Positions 33,778 through 44,051 of a stretch of 64,000 nt of DNA are shown one piece after another. Every line of letters begins with the position of its first letter. Positions within the stretch are counted from its first letter, which is position 1. The translations under genes were made by a program, and so were the position numbers. Source of the stretch: Liolophura sinensis (lineage: Eukaryota > Mollusca > Polyplacophora > Chitonida > Chitonidae); NCBI RefSeq assembly GCF_032854445.1, contig NC_088307.1, positions 10,664,001 through 10,728,000 of the forward strand. The letters are read 5' to 3'. The notes below the pieces were generated by a model. It made no database searches and had not been told where the DNA came from. It saw nothing but the letters and a program-made list of their open reading frames with translations.

Positions 33778-34500
33778 ATACACCTAAATAGAGACATACA
33801 CCTTAACAGAGGCATACACCTAAACAGAGAGATGTAGAGAAACAGACAGTGAGATACGCAGAAACAGACACCTAAACAGAGATATACAGAAACAGACTGA
33901 GATACGCAGATACAGACACTGAAACGGAGACATACATAGAAACAGAAAGAAACAAAGTATACACAAAAACAGACCTAAACAGAGAGATACACAGAAATTG
34001 ACAGGGGAACAGAGATACATATAAACACAGGAAAGAAAAGTAACAGTAATAGACCAAACTCACACGAAATCAGTTTAATGCAACAAAAGGCTCTCACTGC
34101 TTTTGGGATCTTGGTGACAATGAGTGGTCAACCGGCTTTGGTCAGTAACTTGCCAGAGGCCCTGGGTTTATGCCGAGCGCTTCGGTTCGCTGACAGAAAT
34201 ATGCACAGAAACAGGGAGATACACAGAAATAGACTCGCTGACAGAAATATGCACAGAAACAGGGAGATACACATAAATAGACTCGCTGACAGAAATAAGG
34301 CATACGAAAAAACAGATATACACAGAAACAGAGAGAAGCACAGAAACAGATATACACAGAAACAGAGAAATGCACAGAAACAAAGATACACAGAGACAGA
34401 AAGGTGCACAGAAACAGAGATGCACAGAAAGAGACAAATACAGAGAAACAGACTGGGAAACTCAGAGATGCACAGAAAAAAGAGACATGGAAAAGACAAC
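33778..34500. repeat. Low-complexity ACAGAAACAGAGATACAC tract
   Basis: Degenerate short units (acagaaacagagatacac-like), interrupted by a unique island at 34045-34180. The long minus-strand frames rich in Cys, Leu, Phe and Ser, and the plus-strand frame 34078-34560, come from this repeat and are not genes. Confidence 0.9.
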
Positions 34501-34654
34501 GCGTATTCTACTTGTGGATTTGTAGAGTTGGTAACAATCGGCAAAATTTCAAAGCGTTAGTCTGGGTGCTCGTGCTAGTTCTCAGAAGCCGGTGTAATAA
34601 ATGAATCGGGAATAAACATGTATATGTGCATGTAATTGGACATAGGATAGGCTA

Positions 34655-34725
34655 TTTGATTGGTGTTTAACGCCGTGCTCACACAAATTTCACTCGTGTT
34701 CGATGGAACCCAATTTTTTATAGGC
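34655..34725 (-). mobile_element. SINE family A tail fragment
   Basis: ctatttgattggtgtttaac then gccgtgctcac and tttcactcgtgttcgatgg. Confidence 0.65.
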
Positions 34726-34796
34726 TTGATAGGTAGCCAGCCAGAATCTCCGGAGCAACCTATCCCGTTTGCTACATATCAGAAAAAAAAAAAAAC

Positions 34797-35135
34797 ACCG
34801 GCCCCAATAGCACAGTTGGTAGAGCGATAGATCCAGGGTCAATCCTGGGTAGAGTCACACCTAAGACCTTAAAAGAGGAGGTTGTAACTTCAACGCTTGG
34901 CGTTCAGCATGAAGGGGATAGTGCAAGGACTGGTTAACCCGTATCAGTATAATGGATCGGGCGGGTTACTGGCCTTCGGTAGGCGTCTCAGTGAAGCAGA
35001 ACTTAATAAAAGAGCGGTGGAAATCCTTCCTGCAACAAGGAGGCACGTTACATGCTCTTTAAGGATTACTTCGTCGTCACATGACGGAAAAATTGTTAAG
35101 TACGACGTTAAACCCCAAGCACTCACTCACTCACA
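34797..35135 (+). mobile_element. SINE family B, full length
   Basis: The head ggccccaatagcacagttgg (box A) and gatccagggtcaatcctggg is followed by the core and the tail ttaaaccccaagcactcact. The frame at 34897-35358 is read through this SINE and the next one. Confidence 0.9.
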
Positions 35136-35164
35136 TATCAGAAACATATCTGAAAACCTTCGTA

Positions 35165-35355
35165 CCCAGAAGCTTCTCACCAATGCGGCCACTGTGAGTT
35201 CAAGTCCAGCGCTTGCTGGCTTCCTCTCCGGCCGTGCGTGGGGGGGGGGGGGGGGGGTCTGTCAGCAACCTGCGGATCGTCGTGGGTTTCCCCCGGGCTT
35301 TGCCCTGTTTCCGTTCACCATAATGCTGAGCGCCGTCGTATTAGCGAAATATTCT
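35165..35355 (+). mobile_element. SINE family A, plus orientation, 3' end interrupted
   Basis: From agcttctcaccaatgcggcc to gcgaaatattcttgag, where dispersed repeat D begins. It contains a run of about 20 G at 35239-35258. Confidence 0.88.
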
Positions 35356-35566
35356 TGAGATGCTACAGTGTATTCGGTTATTATAACATAATATTCTGTC
35401 CTATTCAACACTATCCCGTTAGTCTAATAGTATCATTATGTTGAATTAATAGAATTTGTGTGTTGTTTTTAACAGAACAATCTGTTGCAAAGGAGAATAC
35501 ATCCTAGCATCACTCAGGCAACAGACTTTCTGTTAAAAATATCAGATTAATTTATCGAGTGTAAAA
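35355..35566 (-). repeat. Dispersed repeat D, inverted copy
   Basis: The reverse complement begins tacactcgataaattaatct, with agtgatgctaggatg and gactaacgggatagtgttga, parallel to 31618-31822. It sits at the broken end of the SINE to its left. Confidence 0.65.
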
Positions 35567-35569
35567 ATG

Positions 35570-35990
35570 AATTTTATTTATTCATTTGATTGAAGTTTTA
35601 CGCCGTGGACAAAGATATTTCACTTACATTTGACGTATATGGCCTCGGCCACGACCATCCCATGTATGACCGAAAAACTGAATCTGAAAATTACTTTCAC
35701 TTTTATTGGGGTCAACGAGGTAAATACTGTCAAATGCTTTGATTGTAAGATGGACTTTAATTTATTTATTTATTTGATTGATGCTTTACGTCGTACTCAA
35801 GAATATTTCACTTATAGCTTTGGCCGAGGGAGGTAAAACGCGCTTGCGAGGGGCAATGATCTGGGAGCCTCTCACCAATACTCATACTCGCTTCCTCTCA
35901 AAAAGGTCTGAGAGGTCGTGGGAAGGTCTGTCGAATAAGTGAAATATTCTAGCTTAGTACCGGTACGGCGTAAAACACCAATCGAATAAA
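35570..35990. mobile_element. Cluster of SINE family A fragments in both orientations
   Basis: Tail pieces on the minus strand at 35570-35625 (gattgaagttttacgccgtg) and 35757-35820 (gattgatgctttacgtcgta), and a plus-strand piece at 35890-35988 (taagtgaaatattc to cggcgtaaaacaccaatcga). Confidence 0.75.
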
Positions 35991-37795
35991 TAAATCACAT
36001 AAATATAAAACGACGGTCAGCATTGCGCGTGGGAGGAAAGCGGGTGCATGGTGAGGTTTAGGCTTAAGAGTCATATCCATGATGTACAGGCGATATTTGC
36101 CGTCATTGACGACGACGCAACATTTTGTACATCATACACCTATATGTACTTCTTGTTCAATAGGTTTAATCGTGAACTGTAAAGGCATGTAGACTGTAAT
36201 GTGTGCATGTTTGCAATTGTGATAGATAGCAAATGGTCATACGTATAACCAGTGAAGTACGGCCTCCTTATAACGAATTATTCCAAAATCGTAATCCATT
36301 ATTATTTAGGCCTATGGACACATTTACTCACACGGCACATATAGGCCTAGCCTATAACATACAACAACGATGTGGACTATTGCATGCAAGGATAACCTAC
36401 ATTTTTGGAAAATATTCTCTCATCTGTATTACACTACTGGCAAATAAGATGTAGACGTATTGTCTAAAGGTTTCAAATGGTTTATTGTATAGTAAAGTGG
36501 TAACCTTAAGTTCCATGACTGGTGAAAACAAATTTCGTTGTGCTGTCACAAGAAAAAAAAACCCTCAGTCTTGAACACGCGTCTACGCGGTTATCTGAGA
36601 GACCAGAACTTCCAGCTTCACTCGCCTCAATCTCCTGTTTCGACTTAATATTAGGCTACATGTTGATAATCCTACTGCTTCGATCGGAACCTCAAAATTG
36701 TATGGCGTACTTCGAATGATTCTAGTTATCGTCAAAAATCGCTCAAAATGCGCCTCCTGCCATACCTGCCAGTTGAAAGGCATGATCGAGCTCCCCCGGC
36801 CTATAGAAAGACGGCTCTTGGAATAATTGGCTAGTATATAGGGGTAGATATGTCAGTTATCGGCCACTTAACCAATACCACCCAACAATGTAAATTTTGG
36901 TTCGGAAACGTTTGCGGCCTAGAGATGGTTATGGCCGATAACTGACATCATGTATTCCAAATACTACGTTTCTGGTGTGGTTTGTAGAGATAAACGCGAA
37001 TTTATGATGAATAAACGCATTCATCATTACTTGATAAATGCTTTCAGTGTTCGGCCACAAGTTTTTAAAATTCCGGCCATGAATTGCTCAGTCATGGGCC
37101 GCACTATCGGATCTGCTATCGGCCACACTATTTCACGCATGTCCTTTACTGCATCATATACGCATGGGTAACATTATAGTCGACAATTCTTTCTATCCAT
37201 ATTCTACCTGGGAATTAAAGCAATGGTTTATTAATACATAGACTATACTGGTCACCACGGGCTTCATAAAATATACGGCCTACCCATGCACGACAAAGTT
37301 CTTAGGACATTTGAGGACAATTGTTGAATATAATATGTCTGTCCCATATAAGCCACTATCGGAATTTTCCACATAAAGTCACACAAATGCAAACGACAAC
37401 CGTGATTGATTGATTGATACTTTAGAAGCACATTGGTAGAAAAATTTTAATCACTTGAACGATTGTGACATGGTTGCACGTGACCAATTCATCATGGTTC
37501 AACGGACTTTCCCACATACGGTCTTCAAAAAATCCCACACTGAAAATAGAACAGATTGAATACTTGATCTAAATTAACGTTGACCATCTCTCCATGTAAG
37601 GCATTTTTTTGAACATATAGATGACATATCCCTGTTTGTGAATCCAGAGCCTCCTTCACTGAGGATAACGTCCATTAAATTACGTTGATAATCGAGTGTA
37701 ACTTATCGCAAACACACACTGCTTAATTCAAAAGTACTGAAGGTTTGTCTACAAATTAAAGAATGAGCGCTACACAACCCAATTAATTCGCGAAA
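35991..37795. other. Gene-poor unique stretch
   Basis: No gene is recognised. It includes an inverted repeat (36850-36948, listed separately) and a block at 36210-36270 similar to one at 7440-7490. Confidence 0.35.
36850..36948. repeat. 17-bp perfect inverted repeat, 65-bp spacer
   Basis: atgtcagttatcggcca (36850-36866) and its exact complement tggccgataactgacat (36932-36948). Inside the arms accaat and ggttat pair partly. It could mark a small MITE. Confidence 0.85.
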
Positions 37796-38225
37796 ATTGT
37801 TAAGATTATTGTGCTTCATTTTAATTTTACAAAGCTCGCAAATGAACGACTCTTCGGAGGAAGTTTCATCACAACTCTCGTTAGCCGAGCGTGCGCACAT
37901 GAATCATTGGATCCAAGAATCACGAACCTTGGACTGGTTGAAGTATTCCCCGCAGTACGAACAAGTGTCATCGTCTGTTTCTTCAGTAGTCAGGTCATTA
38001 TTAGTGTCAACGCTTCTCTGAGCTGATGTTGACGGAGTTGGCTGTTTTCCTTTTCAATGTGGTGTTGAAGAGACCAGTTTCGATCACCGTTCTGTGGTTG
38101 GTTTCTGTCACGTTGTTACTTTCTTCTTCCTTCTTTTTCCGTTTAGCCTCCTGCTGTTTTTCAATTTCTTCTTCTTCTTTCTCTCTATACTCTGAACAGG
38201 TACATTTGAGCTTTAATTTTCTGCA
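37795..38225 (-). pseudogene. Remnant of a pogo-like DDE transposase C-terminus
   Basis: The minus-strand reading shows a Lys/Glu-rich stretch (EEEEIEKQQEAKRKKKEEES), then about 60 residues on EETDDDTCSYCGEYFNQSK, SWIQ, a stop, CARSANESCDE and SFICELCK. The cysteine pattern C-x2-C, WIQ, C-x5-C, C-x2-C resembles the PHD-like zinc module that ends many pogo/CENP-B-type transposase-derived proteins of invertebrates. A stop at the WIQ position and substitutions of the expected W and H show decay. The catalytic part is absent, being cut by the tandem repeat at 38216. The family assignment is an inference. Confidence 0.45.
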
Positions 38226-39280
38226 TGTTATATTTAAGATGTCTAAAAACTCTTGAATATTGGACAATCTAACCTACAATGTTCTATCTCCAGTACCAGA
38301 ACTTCGTATTGGCAAAACTGAATGTTTCAATGTAGTTAAATTTTGTTTCATTTAATTATAATATATAGAAAAAAATATACCATGATCTGGAAATCGAAAA
38401 ACGTAGAGGCCTATAAGTAAATTTTATCACAAATATTTGGTGTGTGCCGTTATTTCAAACCTAACGTTAGCCACTACTACGAGAGTGTGTGAAACCATAG
38501 CAGGAATGTACATCTGGTGAAGATTATATAACAAATTATCAACTCTGTTTTTTTACAGAGTTATTGGCAATTTTCTGCATGTTATATTTAAGATGTCTAA
38601 AAACTCTTAGAATATTGGACAATCTAACCTACAATGTTCCATCTCCAGTACCAGAACTTCGTATTGGCAAAACTGAATGTTTCAATGTAGTTAAATTTTG
38701 TTTCATTTAATTATAATATATAGAAAAAAATATACCATGATCTGGAAATCGAAAAACGTAAAGGCCTATAAGTAAATTTTATCACAAATATTTGATGTGT
38801 GCGGTTATTTCAAACCTAACGTTAGCCACTACTACGAGAGTGTGTGAAACCATAGCAGGAATGTACATCTGGTGAAGATTATATAACAAATTATCAACTC
38901 TGTTTTTTTACAGAGTTATTGGCAATTTTCTGCATGTTATATTTAAGATGTCTAAAAACTCTTAGAATATTGGACAATCTAACCTACAATGTTCCATCTC
39001 CAGTACCAGAACTTCGTATTGGCAAAACTGAATGTTTCAATGTAGTTAAATTTTGTTTCATTTAATTATAATATATAGAAAAAAATATACCATGATCTGG
39101 AAATCGAAAAACGTAAAGGCCTATAAGTAAATTTTATCACAAATATTTGGTGTGTGCCGTTATTTCAAACCTAACGTTAGCCACTACTACGAGAGTGTGT
39201 GAAACCATAGCAGGAATGTACATCTGGTGAAGATTATATAACAAATTATCAACTCTGTTTTTTTACAGAGTTATTGGCAA
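38216..39280. repeat. 355-bp tandem repeat, three nearly identical copies
   Basis: Each unit starts ttttctgcatgttatattta and ends tacagagttattggcaa. Copies start near 38216, 38571 and 38926 and differ at only a few positions. Each unit ends with a hairpin, aactctgt then a T run then acagagtt. Confidence 0.95.
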
Positions 39281-39339
39281 CCCCGGGCGAACACTGAATT
39301 TTGTTACCATTTCAATCAATCTGGATTAGAAGAAGGGAC

Positions 39340-39930
39340 GCGGTGCAATGACCCAATTGCAGAAGCCTCTTACCAATGCGGTCGCTGTGAGTTCAAGTCC
39401 AGCTCATGCTAACTTCCGCTCCGGCCGTACGTGGGAAGGTATGTCAACAAACTGCGGATAGTCTTGGATTTCCACGGTTCTGCCAGGTACCCTCTCACAA
39501 GAATGCTGGCCGCCGTTGTATAATACTCCGTTCACACAGTCAAAGTTCACCTGGAATACCTTGCGAAAGTTGCTTTGAGCCAGTTTGACGTCGCCCGTGT
39601 GAACGCAACGTAGGGGCATTTTAATCCGGTTGATTTGCCCCTGCTAGTGACGTGGCTTAAAGCCAGTTTCAGGGCTTTAGCGGGTTTATCAGTGCCGTGT
39701 GCACGGTAACTGGATTAAATGCCACGGGTACTTGGAGGTCAGAATGACGTGGTAATTACTAAACTGACTTAAATGTGACTGTGTGGACGGACAAATACCT
39801 GAACTGGCGTAAAACCGGCTTGGCCATACCGTCGTGTGAACGCACGCATTTTCACAACTGGCCGTCTGTACGGTAAATAAGTGAAATATTCCTGAGTTCG
39901 GCGTAAAACATCAATCAAATAAATAAAAAA
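39340..39930 (+). mobile_element. SINE family A interrupted by a MITE-like insertion
   Basis: The SINE head and centre run from aatgacccaattgcagaagc to ctggccgccgttgtata (39521). The tail resumes at 39874 with aaataagtgaaatattcctg then cggcgtaaaacatcaatcaa. Joined, the two parts restore the family order without loss. Confidence 0.85.
39522..39873. mobile_element. MITE-like insertion, about 350 bp
   Basis: It lies inside a SINE. The termini are imperfect inverted repeats: ccgttcacacagtc on the left, and ccgtacagacggccag read inwards from the right. Interior motifs (gtgtgaacgcaacg, gtgtgaacgcacgc) face each other. No coding capacity. The target duplication is unclear. Confidence 0.6.
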
Positions 39931-40505
39931 AATATACCGGTACAGTATAGGCCTCTGTGTCTTGGGATAGAACAAGTCTTAATGACTTGAATCCAGCTAT
40001 CATCAGGAGACTCTCCTGATGATGGCTAAATAGAATGTCGAAATATTGAGTCACAATGATGTCTTTTTTCGGAGTCATGCTACCCGTACTCGTGTATTAC
40101 GTAAAACTCACCAGTGGCACTACGGGATTAATCCAGCCATTACGCACCTTTCTGGAATGAATATAAGCGTCTGTTTCAAATTCACGGTGAATAAAATCAA
40201 TCAATAATTTTTTTCGTTGTCCTAGATCAACATGTACGCCAAACGTGAACATAAGAACTCTCCTGTCCTGGAGGTAAAGAAGATGTGGCCGGATATAGTG
40301 AAGCCGACAGACCAGCACTACTGGAGACTTTCCTTCAATTGAAAATCGGGTGATGTTTGTCATATCCTGCCAATGAAACCTTATCTCGGAACCCACGCCC
40401 AGCACATGAAAGCAGCTTGAGTGAAATAACACTAGCTGAAAAACAACACCGAGTGAGGTGAAGTTTGCATAACCGGACAACGCTGTCCGTTGGCTCAACT
40501 TTACT
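39931..40505. other. Upstream region of the CCP gene
   Basis: It holds the antisense frame 40630-40097 (177 aa, no recognised family) and no clear TATA box. The inverted pair atcatcaggagactctcctg(atgat) lies at 40000-40025. Confidence 0.35.
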
Positions 40506-40578
40506 ATGTGGGTTTTAGGAAAAGAGATCTGTGTTAGTGTAGTCCTCGTCATCGCGTACATAGTGTGTGCCGTGAAAG
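40506..40578 (+). CDS. CCP gene exon 1, signal peptide
   Basis: ATG at 40506, 24 codons plus one base, donor g|gtaagc. A charged start (K6, E7) is followed by a hydrophobic core VSVVLVIAYIV and a small-residue end CA-V. Confidence 0.75.
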
Positions 40579-43500
40579 GTAAGCTGTCAGATTTTGTTTT
40601 AGAAATATTGCTCGAGAATATAATAATCATTAGCCCCAGGTGGCTTCTTCAGCTTTTCTTTTTATACCAGGCTGGCAAAGTATCGGGCAATATCGTGTTA
40701 TAGCTACCCTAGATGACAACGCTCGTAGGGCCTCGCGTAGTCTTGGCTGGTTCCCCTTTGGCTGGTAGGATGAATTGTAAAATGTCGGAAAACAGTCGAT
40801 TATGAACGTACCTCGCCCACTTCGCCACTCCTTTACAATGCTTAGGGTCGTAGGGCACCTGACTTTTAAAATCCTGAGATGTCGATCATCCCAAAGGTTG
40901 AGATGTTTATTGTGGTCTCCACTGACTTTTCATTTTCGAAATGGCTGCAGCCAGGCAGCTGAATAGGAAACTGTCCCTCCCTTCAGTTATGCTGATTTTG
41001 AAGTCCTTTTGTTGTTATGCGGTCATGCGCAGGTTGGGTTGAGTCCCATTTACTTTAGATGGTACAAATAGCGCGCCAGGAAACCAAACCAGAGCACGTG
41101 CCGTTGTTTTGACATGCCTGACCACCACAAATGAAGCCAGTAAAGGTCAGCCATTTTGTATCCAGCAGCCCACGTATTTTTCCTTGATTAGTCATGCTGC
41201 ATGAGATGTTGCATTTGCGGGCGAGCTGAGAGGTAAGAGCCAAAGTCGACACGAGTTTTGGACCAGAGCCATTGTTTAGAAAGGACTTATTGGACATGGC
41301 ATGAATCAGTGTATGGTTTACCTTTGGATACTCCTGTGACTACGATACCGGCCAACCAGTATAAAGAGAGGAGTTGAAGTAGCCACCTGGGGCTCATGGA
41401 GGGTGATATCTGCCCAAAATCCTGTTGTCAACTTGTTCATGTTGTATTATTCTTTGTGGTGTAATGCTTAGTCTCATATTTCGTGTCAAACTGCCAGGTC
41501 CTTTCTTATATATGCTAAAACCTCTGTGGGGAAACTTTTTGGAACATTTTGGCTGAATTGCTTACATGCCGGTTAACCACTCCCGTATGAAAGCATGATA
41601 TATATCTTGTTTATGTTAGGTGTGTCAGTGGGCTGTTATTTTGGCGTTGTCACATTTTTCTCATGCTTTTAAAAAGTGTGTCTTTTTTTTCCTGATAGAA
41701 TTATTATCAAAATAAGAGTAGTTCATGTAGGTGTCGAAACAATCCAAGAAAAATTGCAGATTTGTCTGCAAGATTTCATAGTCTTGCTACGTGTACATTT
41801 GGTATTGCGATGCACATACATGTATTTACACCGGTCTGAACAATTGCTTTTGTGGCCCTTGTTAAAGCTTTCGTTCATGACCACTGCCGTTCAGCATTAA
41901 TGAGATAATGCAGCGACCGGTTGACCCGTATCAGTATAATGGCTCGTGCAGGGCGGCTTACTTACCTTCAGAAAGGTGTCTCAGTGAAGCAGCACTAGAT
42001 AAGAGCAGTGGAAATCCGTCCTGCAACAAGGAGGCACATGACATGTATATGCACCCTAAGGACTTCTTCGTCGTCATATGACTGAAAATTTGTTAAGTAC
42101 GACAAACTCCAAGCACTTACTCACTCACTCACTCACTCACTCACAACTACTGCACTGGATCCAGTTTTTACTTTCACAGAATGAACATACGGGCTGGTTC
42201 CGTTTCAAATCTAGCTCTCGCTTATAAAGGCAGGGTTTTAAAAAGTCAGGAGTTTTATCAAGATGCATGTGCGAACTTAGTGAAAGACAGTAGTTTACTC
42301 CTAGTGCACGGGTTACCTCGAACACTACACATGTTTAACCCTGTCTGCATGGTGTTGTATCAGTGAGTGATATTCCTAATTTAGAACATCAGATAAATAA
42401 ATACATATGTAAATGGTTATTTGTGCAGTGGTAACATGATTGGACATTCCTAAGGGCAGTCTAAGTCTATATTTTTCTGTTAACAGCTGACTGTGGTGAG
42501 ATACCTCCAGTTGACCATGTCGGTCATAATTTGACAAATGTGAATCCGCCTTACCCCAGAGGCACGGTGGCAAGCCTCTCTTGTCAGCGAGGATTCACCC
42601 AGTCTGGGTTTCCCTACAAAGTCTGTGGAGATAATGATACTTGGACGATTCCGTCTGGTTATCCCCCTTTTCAGTGCAGGCGTAAGTATACAGTACAGTA
42701 TATATTTTAGGCCATTCTCAAAACAGTTTTTGTTGGGCATAACCTGTCCCTAGAAGAAGAAATAGGGTAGTGAAATGAAAAATGAAGAAGATTTTTAAAA
42801 AATTACTCTTTAGAGAGGGAAAAGTTTTTTTTTTTTTTTTAAAAATCCGAATAGAAACTTTAGGGTAGAAAAGAACTTTTATTAGGAAGTTCTTTGGGCT
42901 GTGCCCAGGTGATATATTTTTAATGAACGTGTGCATCTAATGTACACGTGGAAATAGTAACCTGCCAAAGATTTGTGGATTATGTCAGGAGCTTCACTTT
43001 CATAAAACACCATCGTTGAAGTGAAAAATCTTGAGAGTGGTGGTATATACAAGAATCAAAATAAATGACATAAATAGCATTCTTAACTCATCATTGTTTT
43101 GTGTGGTTCTGACCACTAGTATAGGGGTGAAAATGTTCGATATTTTGAGTCTTCAGGCTCATAAAAAAATTGAGGTTGTCGAGCATTGATTTAAAAGTTC
43201 CATTCGTATCATTTTATGAACAATATACAAGTGGATAAAGTACTACAATCATAAATTTATATCTGAAATTATGAACATGTCGATGTGTATTTGTATCTTA
43301 CAAAATCACCTTCCTTGATGATCTGGGCACAGTTTGAGGTCATCTTTTTTACTCTGAGCTCTGAAAAACATTTAAATAACAAATCATTTTACCCCTTACA
43401 GGAAAGGTAAAAAAGATTACAATTTTACATGCACGTACATGCCTTCATAGTATGACCTCATTAAGTTAAACAAGGGTTGGTTTGCTTGTACAGTACAGAC

Positions 43501-43952
43501 TTGTATAATCTGGAGTCGCCCATATCCTGTTACATCTTGTAACTGGCTTCTCTGTAGGCTTGGTTTATCTCTGCGGACATTTGATTGACCACATTCCAAC
43601 CCACACCCCGGGCCAGGATATATGCAACAAAGTGTAATTGTTTATGTATCTGATCGTTGGTATTCTGGACTGTTCTCAAAAACAAACTTGTGGCTGTAAG
43701 GTCATCAGTAAAACGTGTTTGTTGAAGGTTATTGAACCCTGCAAATACTCTAAAATAGTATTTTTTTTAATTTGATTTTTATTTTAGTTTGTTTATTCTC
43801 TCAATATTAATTTCTTTATTATAAAACCTTATCTTTTTCACATACACCCAGAATAAAACTAAGATAGTTTCTCTACTAACATACTCTTTTTTGGATAGTT
43901 CTTGATTTCGTCCAAAAAAGAATTACTTATATAGGGTGACATAATCATGACT

Positions 43953-44051
<99 letters not shown>

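Noticed and set aside
34128-34544. Cys/Leu/Phe-rich frames that resemble membrane proteins
   Set aside because: They are translations of the degenerate acagaaacag tract.
34797-34870. Possible true tRNA gene with box A and box B
   Set aside because: The sequence continues into the SINE family B core and tail, and box B and the acceptor stem are degenerate. It is a SINE head.
41055-41297. Minus-strand frame with CGGQACQNNGTC, EGF-like
   Set aside because: Too few cysteines for an EGF or PAN domain, no exon borders, and it lies in intron 1 of the CCP gene on the other strand.
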